From NCBI GenBank assembly GCA_016213205.1, contig JACRAZ010000087.1, positions 1-64,000 on the forward strand: DNA of 64,000 nucleotides. The letters run 5' to 3'. Positions 1-13,689 of this stretch are shown one piece after another. Positions within the stretch are counted from its first letter, which is position 1; each line of letters starts with the position of its first letter. The translations under genes were made by a program, and so were the position numbers. Source of the stretch: Burkholderiales bacterium (GTDB lineage Bacteria > Pseudomonadota > Gammaproteobacteria > Burkholderiales > Burkholderiaceae_C). The notes beneath the pieces are model-generated. The model made no database searches and had not been told where the DNA came from. It saw nothing but the letters and a program-made list of their open reading frames with translations.

Positions 1-1990
<1,990 letters not shown>

Positions 1991-2026
1991 GCCACACTGC
2001 GGGCCTTTCTCCAGGGAGCACACCAC

Positions 2027-3054
2027 TTGAACGACACGACGACGATCGACGCCCAGCCCGTGCACATGCACAAGCACCCGCACCGGCGCGCGCCGCAGCG
2101 GACGCCGGCCCCACAGGCCTGGACCCGCGAGCAGGTGCTGGCCCTGCTGCAGCAGCCCTTCATGGCGCTGGTGCAGCAGGCGCATGCGGTGCACCAGGCG
2201 CACTTTCCGGCCGGCGACATCGAGCTGGCTTCGCTGCTGTCGGTGAAGACCGGCGGTTGCCCGGAGGATTGCGGCTACTGCCCGCAATCGGTGCACCACG
2301 ACACCGGCGTGGCCGCCGGCAAGCTGATGGAGGTGGACAGCGTGCTGCAAGCCGCGCGTGCCGCCCAGGCCGCCGGTGCCACGCGCTTCTGCATGGGCGC
2401 CGCCTGGCGCAGCCCGACCGACCGTGACGTGGAAAAGGTGAGTGTGCTGGTGCGTGAAGTGAGCGGCCTGGGCCTCGAGACCTGCGCCACGCTGGGCATG
2501 CTGGCGCCGCAGCAGGCGCAGGCACTGAAGGACGCGGGCCTGGACTACTACAACCACAACCTCGACAGCGCGCCGGACTTCTACCCGCAGATCATCGGCA
2601 CCCGCGACTACCAGGACCGGCTGGACACGCTGCAGCACGTGCGCGCGGCCGGCATCAAGGTGTGCTGCGGCGGCATCGTCGGCATGGGCGAGACGCGCGA
2701 GCAACGCGCCGGCCTGATCGCCGAGCTGGCCAACCTGGACCCGGCGCCCGAATCGGTGCCGGTGAACAACCTGGTGCGGGTGGAAGGCACGCCGCTGGCC
2801 GGGCAGGCGCCGGTCGATCCCTTCGAGGTGGTGCGCGTGATCGCCGCCGCCCGCATCACGATGCCGCGTTCACGCGTGCGCCTGTCGGCCGGCCGGCGCG
2901 AGCTGGGCGAGGGCATCCAGGCGCTGTGCTTCATGGCCGGCGCCAATTCCATCTTCTACGGTGACAAGCTGCTGGTCACCGGCAACCCCGACGTGCAGGC
3001 CGACCGCGCACTGCTGGCGCGGCTGGACTTGCCCGTCACAGGCACCTCCTCCTC

Positions 3055-3058
<4 letters not shown>
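2027..3058 (+). CDS. bioB: Biotin synthase
   Basis: This radical SAM enzyme inserts sulfur into dethiobiotin to make biotin. The [4Fe-4S] cluster motif CxxxCxxC is at Cys78, Cys82 and Cys85, and the family motif YNHNLDS is present further on. The chosen start is TTG at 2027, preceded by GGGAG with 8 bases spacing; the first in-frame ATG is 13 codons later. The product is 343 residues, slightly longer than usual because of a His/Pro-rich N-terminal extension. The gene lies between a biotin-dependent carboxylase gene and a VOC gene that it overlaps by ATGA. Biotin supply may therefore be made together with its consumer. No other bio genes are in the window. Confidence 0.95.
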
Positions 3059-3519
<461 letters not shown>

Positions 3520-3618
3520 GGGCGGCCCGCCTGTTTCGTTGGTTGCGAAGCGGCCACGAAACTGCGCTGAAACGCGGTGCGGCGACGATCACGGCATCGC
3601 CCACGATGCGGCACCTCG

Positions 3619-5067
3619 ATGCCTGACGCCATGGACTCCGAAGCCTTCGTCCGCCGCGCCTTCCCGTCCCGCATCGCCGACCTCGGCTTCTCGGTTGAGC
3701 TGCCCGATGGCTGGCAGCCCCAGGCCCTGCCCGAGGAGACGCCGGATTTCGAGGACGGCACCCGCCTGTTCGGCCTGGGTGCCGCCACGGCGCCCTACGC
3801 AGCATTGGTGTTCGCCGCGGCGGCGCGGCCGGCCTTTGCCGACGGCACGGTGCTGGACTGGGCGCGCTGGCTGGTCGAGCAGAACGGGGTCGAGCTGCGT
3901 GCCTTCGGGCCCTCGCAACTCGGCGAGCTGCCAGCCATCGTCGGCCAGTGCGCGGCGCCCAGTGACCTGGGCGAGATGCGCACGCACTTCGCTTTTGCCG
4001 AGGATGGCCAGCGGCTGATCCACGTCAGCGTCACCGGCCCGGCGGCGCTGGCCTCGCATGTCTGGCAGGTGTGGGCACAGGTGCAGCGCTCGTTTGCGCT
4101 GGACACGCCGCGCGGCCCCAGTGCCGCGCTGGCGCCGGCAGCGCAGGTGCACCAACCCTCGGCGTCGGTGGACACCACGGTGGCCGATGTCGGCCAGTTT
4201 GCGCTGGAAGGTGGTCGTGCCACGCTGGCGCAGGACCATCCGCTGAACCACCGCTGGCTCGAGCAGGGCCAGGGCTTCTCGCCCAGGATCCGCGCGGCCG
4301 ACGAGGCCGGCGGCAAGGCCTGGGTGGCCAGCATCGCGCTGCGCGCGGTGCTGGAACTGCCTTTCGGCTGGCACCCGCTGGACGACGGGCGGCGCCTGGT
4401 GCTGCTGCAGCCGGACAACGCGGTGCAGATCAGCCTGGAGCGCCTGGCCCTGCCGGAAGGCGGCCTGCCCGCGCTGCTGGATGCGCTGGAGGCCCAGGTG
4501 CGGGCCGACCACCCCGCGCCGCAGTGCCTGCGCCTGCAGTCCGGCCCCGTGCTGGGCCTGGCGGTGCGTGGCATTGCCGATGGCGAGCAGCCGCTGGAGC
4601 AGGTGCACCTGCTGCTGGCCGGGCCGGACGACGGCGAGGCGCTGCGCGCGCGGGTCACCGCGCTGCCCGGGCAGATCAGCCGCGCCGCCGACCTGGGCGA
4701 GGCCTTGCTCTACAGCGTGCGTGTCGAGGCCGACGACGGGCCGCCGCCGGAGGCCGATGCCGATGCATCGCAGCCGGCCTGGGCCTGCCAGGCCTACGCG
4801 CTGGAGGCGGCCGACCGCCTGGACGAGGCCGAGCAGGCCATGCTCGAGGGCTGCGACCAGCTGGGCGTGTTGATGTCGATTGCCGTGATGTACGGCGCGC
4901 GCATGCGTCGCCTGGCTGCTGCGGGCGATGCCACCGGCGCGGCCGAGGCGCGGGCGAGGGCGCAGCGCTGGGCCTGGCAGTACGCCGCCGGCGCCACCAG
5001 CGGTGGCGAGGGCGTCGCGCTGTCGCGTGAGCGCGATGCCTTCATCGCCAGCCTCGGGGGCGAATGA
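3619..5067 (+). CDS. Hypothetical protein (about 482 aa), no recognised family
   Basis: I do not recognise this protein. The chosen start is the ATG at 3619 (MPDAMDSEAF); a second ATG lies at 3631, and a GTG upstream at 3577 would add a basic, unlikely-looking leader. There is no obvious signal peptide or membrane helix. Two stretches have a similar look: one starting FSVELPDGWQP near residue 22, and one starting AVLELPFGWHP in the middle. Both combine an ELP-x-GW motif with beta-rich sequence. The protein may therefore contain two copies of one domain. The C-terminal third is Ala-rich and helical. The gene stands alone, 100 bases after the VOC gene and convergent with the thioesterase gene. 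Confidence 0.6.
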   Translation: MPDAMDSEAFVRRAFPSRIADLGFSVELPDGWQPQALPEETPDFEDGTRLFGLGAATAPYAALVFAAAARPAFADGTVLDWARWLVEQNGVELRAFGPSQLGELPAIVGQCAAPSDLGEMRTHFAFAEDGQRLIHVSVTGPAALASHVWQVWAQVQRSFALDTPRGPSAALAPAAQVHQPSASVDTTVADVGQFALEGGRATLAQDHPLNHRWLEQGQGFSPRIRAADEAGGKAWVASIALRAVLELPFGWHPLDDGRRLVLLQPDNAVQISLERLALPEGGLPALLDALEAQVRADHPAPQCLRLQSGPVLGLAVRGIADGEQPLEQVHLLLAGPDDGEALRARVTALPGQISRAADLGEALLYSVRVEADDGPPPEADADASQPAWACQAYALEAADRLDEAEQAMLEGCDQLGVLMSIAVMYGARMRRLAAAGDATGAAEARARAQRWAWQYAAGATSGGEGVALSRERDAFIASLGGE

Positions 5068-5086
5068 CAGCGAGCGCCAGCGCCGC

Positions 5087-5677
5087 TCAACGCGGCCTGG
5101 CCGCGAACACCAGGCAGGTGGTGGTGCCGTGCGCGTACAGCTTGCCGTCCGGGCCGACGATGCGGGCCTCGGCCGTGGCGAGCTGCCGGCCGCTGTGGAT
5201 CACGGTGCCGATGGCGCGCAGCGGGCCGGTCTGCTCGGTGGCGGCGCGCACGATGTTCACGCCGAGCTCGGCCGTGGTGTAGCCGCAGCCGGCCGGCATC
5301 GTGGTGTGCACCGCGCAGCCCAGGGCCGAATCCAGCAACGTGGCATACCAGCCGCCGTGCACGGTGCCCAGCGGGTTGTAGTGCTTGAGTTGCGGCGTGC
5401 CCTGGAACACCGCCCTGCCCGGGGCCACCTCCACCAGGCCGAAGTCCAGCGTGTCGGCAATCCAGGCGAAGGGCAGTTCACCCGAGAGCACGCCCTGCAT
5501 GATCTCGAGGCCGGTCTTGCCGGCCACCGAGGCCGGGTCGGCCAGGCCGGGCTTGCCGCCGGCGGCCTCGATGCGCCGGCGCACCGCGGCAAGTTCGGCC
5601 TCCCATTGCGCGGCGGTGGCCTGCGCGGCGGTGGCGCTCGGGTCGTTGGCGGGCTGGGAGGCGGCGGCGGTGTTCAT
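5087..5677 (-). CDS. PaaI-family hotdog thioesterase
   Basis: A 196-residue acyl-CoA thioesterase of the hotdog fold. The conserved segment NPLGTVHGGWYATLLDSA carries the HGG motif, and a downstream GRQLATAEARIVGPDGKLYAHG block completes the fold. The first 60 or so residues are an Ala/Gln-rich helical extension. The start at 5677 is supported by AAGGA six bases upstream; an in-frame ATG exists further upstream but lies inside the palindrome described at 5693. It diverges from a MarR gene with only 50 bases between the start codons, so it is probably a target of that regulator. The acyl-CoA substrate cannot be read from the sequence. Confidence 0.85.
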   Translation of the reverse strand: MNTAAASQPANDPSATAAQATAAQWEAELAAVRRRIEAAGGKPGLADPASVAGKTGLEIMQGVLSGELPFAWIADTLDFGLVEVAPGRAVFQGTPQLKHYNPLGTVHGGWYATLLDSALGCAVHTTMPAGCGYTTAELGVNIVRAATEQTGPLRAIGTVIHSGRQLATAEARIVGPDGKLYAHGTTTCLVFAARPR

Positions 5678-5692
5678 GGGGTGTCCTTGCAG

Positions 5693-5720
5693 TTGCATAT
5701 GCAATCATTGTAGCTACAAT
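5693..5720. promoter_or_regulatory. Two palindromes between thioesterase and marR genes, likely MarR operator
   Basis: Two perfect palindromes lie in the short divergent intergenic region: TTGCATATGCAA at 5693-5704 and ATTGTAGCTACAAT at 5707-5720. Their centres are 15 bases apart. MarR proteins bind such short AT-rich dyads as dimers and usually repress their own promoter and the divergent one. The assignment is inferred from position and symmetry. Confidence 0.6.
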
Positions 5721-5727
5721 TGATCGC

Positions 5728-6198
5728 ATGGACACACCCACCAAGGCCCACAAGGCCCGGCCCCAGGGCTGCACCAACTTCAAGCTGCGCCAGCTGCTGC
5801 GCCGGGTGGCGCACCTGTATGACGCCGAGCTCGCCAAGGCCGGCCTGAAGACCACGCAGTACTCGCTGCTGTCACACGTGCTGAAGCTCGGGCCCATCCG
5901 CCCGGGCGATCTGGCCAGGGCCATGGGCATGGATGCCTCCACGCTCACGCGCAACCTGAAGCTGCTGGTCGAGGCCGGCTGGGTGGTGGTGGGGGCGGGC
6001 GAGGATGCGCGCAGCCGGCTGGTGAGCATCACCGATGCCGGGCGCGACAAGCGCGCCGAGGCGCAGCGCCACTGGCATGCCGCGCAGCAGGCCCTGAACG
6101 AACAGCTGGGCGTGGAGCGGGTGATGGCGTTGCACGCGCTGGTCGACGAGACCATGGACCTGCTGGTCCCGACGATCGAAGGAGAAGGTGATGAGTGA
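5728..6198 (+). CDS. MarR-family transcriptional regulator
   Basis: A 156-residue winged-helix regulator. Residues 30-110 hold the MarR fold: KTTQYSLLSHVLKLGPIRPGDLARAMGMD, then the recognition helix TLTRNLKLLVEAGWV and the wing DARSRLVSITDAGR. MarR proteins sense small aromatic or lipophilic ligands and derepress nearby genes. The last bases overlap the MFS gene start, so the two are one transcript. The thioesterase gene diverges from it. Together they look like a detoxification or efflux circuit; the ligand is unknown. Confidence 0.88.
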   Translation: MDTPTKAHKARPQGCTNFKLRQLLRRVAHLYDAELAKAGLKTTQYSLLSHVLKLGPIRPGDLARAMGMDASTLTRNLKLLVEAGWVVVGAGEDARSRLVSITDAGRDKRAEAQRHWHAAQQALNEQLGVERVMALHALVDETMDLLVPTIEGEGDE

Positions 6199-7426
6199 CA
6201 CCACGGTCACGCCCAAGAGCCGCTGGCCCGTGGGCCTGGTGCTGCTGGCCGCGGCCGGCACCTTCGCGCTGACGATGGGCACGCGCCAGAGCATGGGCCT
6301 GTTCCTCAGCTCGCTGAACACCGCCACCGGCCTGGGCCTGGCGCAGATCAGCCTGGCCTTCGCGTTCGGCCAGCTGTGGTGGGGCCTCACGCAACCCTTT
6401 GCCGGCGCGATGGCCGACCGCGTGGGCGCCGGCCGCGTGCTGCTGGTGGGCGTGCTGCTGGTCACCGTGGGCACCGTGATCACGCCGATGATGAGCAGCA
6501 CCGCTGGGCTGATCTTCGCGATCGGTGTGCTCTCGGCCGGTGGCGCCGGCATGGCCGGCCCCGCGGTGCTGATGGCCACCACCACGCGGCTGATCCCGGC
6601 CGAGTACCGCGGCCTGGCCACCGGCATCGTCAACGCCGGCGGCTCGGCCGGCCAGTTCCTGATGGCGCCGATCGCCGGCGCGTTGCTGGTGGGCCTGGGC
6701 TGGGCCAGCGCCATGCAGGTGATGGGCCTGCTGGTGCTGCTGGCGCTGCCGGCGGCCTTCGTGCTGCGCGGCGGCGTGGCAACGGCCGCGGTGCCGGCCG
6801 CAGCAGGGGCGCCGGCCAAGCCCATCGGCAGCCGCGCCGCCATCGGCCAGGCGCTGCGCAACCCGAGCTACCTGATGCTGGCCGCGGGCTTCTTCGTCTG
6901 CGGCTTCCACGTGGCCTTCCTGGCCACGCACCTGCCGGGCGTCATCGCGGCCTGCGGGCTGCCGGTGCAGTACGGCGCCTGGTCGCTGGCGATGCTGGGG
7001 CTGTTCAACATCGTCGGCAGCGTGGCCATGGGCTGGGCGGTGGGGCGCTGGCGCATGAAGTCGCTGCTGTCGGCGGTGTACGCGGTGCGTGCGGTCGCGG
7101 TGCTGGTGTTCCTGCTGGCGCCGAAGACCGGCCCGGTGATGCTGGCCTTCGCCGCGGTGATGGGCCTGACCTTCCTTTCCACCGTGCCGCCCACCGCGGG
7201 GCTGGTGGCCAAGTTCTTCGGCACCACGCACATGGCCACGCTGTTCGGCGTGGTGATGCTCACGCACCAGGTGGGTGGTTTCCTCGGCGCCTGGCTGGGC
7301 GGCCAGGTGTTCGACGTGACCGGCCGCTACGACATCATCTGGATCATCGACATCCTGCTCGCCGTGGGCGCGGCGCTGATCCACCTGCCGATCCGCGAGC
7401 CGAGGCTGGCGAGGGCGGCGGCATGA
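6191..7426 (+). CDS. MFS transporter
   Basis: A major facilitator superfamily permease of about 411 residues with twelve predicted membrane helices in two halves. It carries the GMGLATGIVNAGGSAGQFL-type signature in helix 5 (here RGLATGIVNAGGSAGQF) and a loop 2-3 motif WGLTQPFAGAMADRVGAGR. I chose ATG 6191 because GGAGAAGG sits just upstream; a GTG immediately before is in frame. It overlaps the end of marR by 8 bases, which implies coregulation. The substrate is unknown; the sequence resembles the broad oxalate/formate and cyanate-type antiporter groups rather than sugar porters. Confidence 0.85.
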   Translation: MSDTTVTPKSRWPVGLVLLAAAGTFALTMGTRQSMGLFLSSLNTATGLGLAQISLAFAFGQLWWGLTQPFAGAMADRVGAGRVLLVGVLLVTVGTVITPMMSSTAGLIFAIGVLSAGGAGMAGPAVLMATTTRLIPAEYRGLATGIVNAGGSAGQFLMAPIAGALLVGLGWASAMQVMGLLVLLALPAAFVLRGGVATAAVPAAAGAPAKPIGSRAAIGQALRNPSYLMLAAGFFVCGFHVAFLATHLPGVIAACGLPVQYGAWSLAMLGLFNIVGSVAMGWAVGRWRMKSLLSAVYAVRAVAVLVFLLAPKTGPVMLAFAAVMGLTFLSTVPPTAGLVAKFFGTTHMATLFGVVMLTHQVGGFLGAWLGGQVFDVTGRYDIIWIIDILLAVGAALIHLPIREPRLARAAA

Positions 7427-7435
7427 GCGAGCCGA

Positions 7436-7592
7436 GCGCCGGGCCGCTCCCAAGCCGGCCCGCCATCCCCTCGGGGGCCGAGCCCGGACACAAGCAGTCC
7501 AGTGGACTGCTTGTGCCTGGCAAGGAGTTGGGCCCTTGGGCCCAGCGCGGCCCGCAGGGCCGGCCGACGTACTCGTTGGACGAGGGGCAGAC
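7436..7592. repeat. Compound inverted-repeat spacer between MFS and MATE genes
   Basis: The spacer holds a near-perfect long dyad: CACAAGCAGTCCA at 7489-7501, one G, then TGGACTGCTTGTG at 7503-7515. A second dyad built from GGGCCC blocks lies at about 7530-7543, and there are further GC-rich complementary blocks (GGCCCGCAGGGCC). It looks like a folded intergenic element, perhaps a REP-like dispersed repeat or a terminator/attenuator between the two transporter genes. I saw no second copy in this window. Confidence 0.6.
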
Positions 7593-8996
7593 ATGACCGC
7601 TGCGATGAACCCGCGCACCCGCGCGCTGCTGGAAGCGCCGATCGTGCCGACCCTGCTGCGCCTGGGCGCGCCCAATGTGCTGGTGATGCTGGCCCAGGCC
7701 GCCACCGGCCTGATCGAGACCTGGATGGTGGGCAAGCTGGGCCCGGACGCATTGGCCGGCATGGCGCTGGTGTTCCCGGTGGTGATGCTGATGCAGATGA
7801 CCTCGGCCGGTGCCATGGGCGGCGGCATCGCCTCGGCCATTGCCCGCGCGCTGGGCGCCCGGCGGCGCGAGGATGCCGATGCGCTGGTGCAGCAATCACT
7901 GCTGATCGCGGCCGCCTTCGGCCTGCTGTTCACGGTGGGCATCCTGCTCGGCGGGCGCTGGCTGTTCGGCCAGATGGGCGGCACCGGCGCCGCGCTGGAA
8001 GCCGCGCTCACCTATGCCCACTGGGTGTTCGGCGGCGCGGTGCTGGTGTGGGGTTTCAATTCGCTCGCGGCGGTGATCCGCGGCACCGGCAACATGGTGG
8101 TGCCGGCGGTGGTGATGTGTGTGGGCACGGTGCTGCTGGTGCCGCTGTCGGCGCTGCTGATCTTCGGCTTCGGGCCGGTGCCGGGCTTCGGCATCGCCGG
8201 CGGCGCGATTTCCATGCTGCTGTACTACGCGCTGGGCAGCGCGGCGCTGCTGGTCTACCTGCACCGGCCCGACAGCGGCCTGCACCCGCGCCTCACCGGC
8301 TGGCGTGTGCACTGGCCGCTGTGCTGGGACATCCTGCGCGTGGGCCTGGCCGGTGCCGTGTCCACGGTGGCCACCAACCTCGCGATCGGCATCACCACCG
8401 CGCTGGTGGGCCGCTTCGGCACCGCGTCGATCGCAGGTTATGGCACCGCGGCCCGGCTGGAGTACCTGCTGGTGCCGCTGGTCTTCGGCCTGGGCGCGCC
8501 GCTGGTGGCGATGGTGGGCACCTGCATCGGCGCCGGCCAGCGCGAGCGGGCCTTGCGCGCGGCATGGCTGGGGGCCGCGCTGGCCTTCGGCATGACCGAG
8601 CTGATCGGCCTGGCCGCTGCCGCCTTTCCGCAGGCCTGGCTGGGCCTGTTCACGCAGGATGCGCAGACGATCCACGCCGGCACCCTGTACCTGCAGGCCG
8701 TGGGGCCGGTGTACGGCTTCTTCGGCCTGGGGCTGGTGCTGTACTTCGCCTCGCAGGGCGCGGGCCGGCTGATGTGGCCGGTGGTGGGCAATCTGGTGCG
8801 CCTGGCACTGGCCGCCGCCGGTGGTGCACTCGCGCTGGTGTGGGGCGGCGGGCTCACGGGGGTGTTCATCGCCCAGGCGGTGGCGCTCGTGGCCTACGGC
8901 CTGCTGAACGCCAGCACCATGGCCGGCGGGGCCTGGTTCGGCCCGCTGGGCTGGCCGCGCACGCCGGCGGCGCTGCTGCGGCGGCTGCAGGTCTGA
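7593..8996 (+). CDS. MATE-family efflux transporter
   Basis: A multidrug and toxic compound extrusion transporter of 467 residues with twelve predicted helices in two six-helix repeats. Each repeat begins with a similar block (LLRLGAPNVLVMLAQAATGLIETWMVGKLG, and WDILRVGLAGAVSTVATNLAIGITTALVGRFG). MATE proteins expel cationic drugs or organic compounds using H+ or Na+ gradients. The start ATG 7593 has GAGGGG upstream. It follows the MFS gene after the compound-hairpin spacer and may belong to the same efflux set. It ends directly against the convergent ppc gene, with no spacer. Confidence 0.9.
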   Translation: MTAAMNPRTRALLEAPIVPTLLRLGAPNVLVMLAQAATGLIETWMVGKLGPDALAGMALVFPVVMLMQMTSAGAMGGGIASAIARALGARRREDADALVQQSLLIAAAFGLLFTVGILLGGRWLFGQMGGTGAALEAALTYAHWVFGGAVLVWGFNSLAAVIRGTGNMVVPAVVMCVGTVLLVPLSALLIFGFGPVPGFGIAGGAISMLLYYALGSAALLVYLHRPDSGLHPRLTGWRVHWPLCWDILRVGLAGAVSTVATNLAIGITTALVGRFGTASIAGYGTAARLEYLLVPLVFGLGAPLVAMVGTCIGAGQRERALRAAWLGAALAFGMTELIGLAAAAFPQAWLGLFTQDAQTIHAGTLYLQAVGPVYGFFGLGLVLYFASQGAGRLMWPVVGNLVRLALAAAGGALALVWGGGLTGVFIAQAVALVAYGLLNASTMAGGAWFGPLGWPRTPAALLRRLQV

Positions 8997-11825
<2,829 letters not shown>

Positions 11826-11842
11826 GGAAGGCTCCGGATGAT

Positions 11843-11855
11843 GTAACCAGGTTAC
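11843..11855. promoter_or_regulatory. Palindrome GTAACCAGGTTAC upstream of ppc
   Basis: A perfect 6-1-6 dyad lies 18 bases upstream of the ppc start in the 114-base divergent region with hemC. It is a possible operator. No regulator gene beside it identifies a binder. A GATAAT at 11925-11930, just before the hemC ATG, could be its -10 element. Confidence 0.35.
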
Positions 11856-11939
11856 CAATCGGCAATGCCGCGCATCGTAGCAGCCTCGTCGCGGCCCCGG
11901 GATCGGCGGCCGCGAAGCGCTAGCGATAATCGGGCCACC

Positions 11940-12872
11940 ATGACGCACACCACCCTGATCGCCACCCGCGAGAGCCGTCTCGCGCTGTGGCAGGCCGAAC
12001 ACGTGCGCGACCTGCTGGTCGCCCGCTTCGGGCTCGATGTCGGCCTGCTGGGCATGACCACCCGCGGCGACCAGATCCTCGACCGCAGCCTGTCCAAGGT
12101 GGGCGGCAAGGGCCTGTTCGTGAAAGAGCTGGAAGTGGCGCTCGAGGAAGGCCGCGCCCACCTCGCGGTGCATTCGCTGAAGGATGTGCCGATGGACCTG
12201 CCCGAGGGCTTCGTGCTCGCGGCGGTGCTCGAACGCGAGGATGCACGCGACGCCTTCGTGTCCAACCGATACGCCGACCTGAACGACCTGCCCGAGGGCG
12301 CGGTGGTGGGCACCTCCAGCCTGCGCCGCATCGTGCAGATCAAGAGCCTGCGGCCGGACCTGCGCATCGAGCCGTTGCGCGGCAACCTCGACACCCGGCT
12401 GCGCAAGCTGGACGAGCGCGACTACCACGCGATCGTGCTGGCCGCCGCGGGGCTGAAGCGGCTGGGCCTGGCCGACCGCATCCGGGCGGTGTTCGACACC
12501 GCCAGCATGATCCCGGCCGCTGGCCAGGGCGCGCTGGGCATCGAGGTGCGCGCCTCGGCGGATGCTTTGCGCGCGCAGCTCGGGCAGCTCACCCATGCGC
12601 CCACCTGGCTGTCGGCGCACGCGGAGCGCGCGGTGTCAAGGGCGCTGGGCGGCAGCTGCAGCATGCCGCTGGCGGCGCACGCGGTGTGGCACTGCGACGA
12701 GATGGTGCTCGATGCCGCGCTGGGCCACACCGAGCAGGTGGAGCGGCCGTTGCTGCGAACGCGCGTCACCGGCCGGCCTGCCGATGCCGCAGCGGCCACG
12801 GCCCTGGGCGAGCAGGCCGCGCAGCAACTGCGCGCGCTGGGTGCGGCGGACTACCTGGCCACCAGTGGCTGA
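11940..12872 (+). CDS. hemC: Porphobilinogen deaminase (hydroxymethylbilane synthase)
   Basis: The enzyme joins four porphobilinogen molecules into hydroxymethylbilane in tetrapyrrole synthesis. At 310 residues it has the usual length. Visible are the N-terminal [16 protein letters not shown], the catalytic HSLKDVP with Asp82, and [11 protein letters not shown] with Cys240, which carries the dipyrromethane cofactor. The ATG at 11940 fits the family N-terminus ([15 protein letters not shown]). It opens an operon hemC-hemD-hemX-hemY with overlapping or close genes, and diverges from ppc. Confidence 0.97.
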   Translation: MTHTTLIATRESRLALWQAEHVRDLLVARFGLDVGLLGMTTRGDQILDRSLSKVGGKGLFVKELEVALEEGRAHLAVHSLKDVPMDLPEGFVLAAVLEREDARDAFVSNRYADLNDLPEGAVVGTSSLRRIVQIKSLRPDLRIEPLRGNLDTRLRKLDERDYHAIVLAAAGLKRLGLADRIRAVFDTASMIPAAGQGALGIEVRASADALRAQLGQLTHAPTWLSAHAERAVSRALGGSCSMPLAAHAVWHCDEMVLDAALGHTEQVERPLLRTRVTGRPADAAAATALGEQAAQQLRALGAADYLATSG

Positions 12873-13689
12873 CAGCACGGCGTCCGGCAGGCCGCCGGCC
12901 GGCGGCCCCTGCGTGATCGTGACGCGGCCGCAGCCGCAGGCCGATGAGTGGGTGGCCAGCCTGCAGGCGCTGGGCCTGCGGGCCCGGGCCCTGCCGCTGC
13001 TGGGCATTGCGGATGCGGCGGATGGGGCGGCCGTGCAGGCGGCCTGGGCCAATCTGCCCGGCCGCGACCTGGCGATGTTCGTGAGCCCGAGCGCAGTGGA
13101 GCGCTTCTTCGCCCAGCGCTCGGCGGCCCAGGCCTCGGCCGGCTGGCCGCAGCGTGTGCTGGCCGGCAGCACGGGGCCGGGCACCCAGGCCGCGCTGCGC
13201 CGGGCGGGGGTGCCGCCCGAGGCCATCGTCACGCCGCCGGCCGAGGGCGGCCAGTTCGATTCCGAGGCGCTGTGGGCGCAGTTGCGTGCCCGGCGCAGCT
13301 GGCAGGGCGCGCACGCATTGATCGTGCGCGGCGAGGCCGGGCGCGACTGGCTGGCCGACACCCTGCGCCAGCAGGGTGCGCAGGTGCACTTCGTCGAGGC
13401 CTATCGCCGCACCGCCCCGGTGCTGGACGAGGCCGGCCGTCGTTGCCTGGCCGACGCGGTGGCCCGGCCCGCGCAGCACCTGTGGCTGTTCAGCAGCAGC
13501 CAGGCGGTACAGCAGTTGCCGACGCTGGCGCCGCAGGCGGACTGGTCGGCCTCGTGTGCGCTGGCCACCCACGAGCGCATTGCCCATGCGGCACGGTCCA
13601 TCGGTTTCGGGCAGGTGGACCAGGTCGAGGTGACGCCGGCCGCGGTGGCTGCGCACGTCACCCGATCGATACAATCCGCGCGACCGTGA
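12865..13689 (+). CDS. hemD: Uroporphyrinogen-III synthase
   Basis: HemD cyclises hydroxymethylbilane to uroporphyrinogen III. The family is poorly conserved, but the N-terminal [21 protein letters not shown], the central [24 protein letters not shown] and position after hemC identify it. The start is probably GTG 12865, overlapping the hemC end by 8 bases; another GTG at 12913 would give a shorter N-terminus beginning at the conserved VTRP strand. The product is about 274 residues. The stop overlaps the GTG of hemX (GTGA). Confidence 0.9.
   Translation: MADSTASGRPPAGGPCVIVTRPQPQADEWVASLQALGLRARALPLLGIADAADGAAVQAAWANLPGRDLAMFVSPSAVERFFAQRSAAQASAGWPQRVLAGSTGPGTQAALRRAGVPPEAIVTPPAEGGQFDSEALWAQLRARRSWQGAHALIVRGEAGRDWLADTLRQQGAQVHFVEAYRRTAPVLDEAGRRCLADAVARPAQHLWLFSSSQAVQQLPTLAPQADWSASCALATHERIAHAARSIGFGQVDQVEVTPAAVAAHVTRSIQSARP

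Noticed and set aside
11826-12620. Upstream extension of the ppc frame on the minus strand, opposite hemC
   Set aside because: It has no family similarity, lies antisense to a certain gene, and is a common effect of high GC. The normal Ppc start is 11825.
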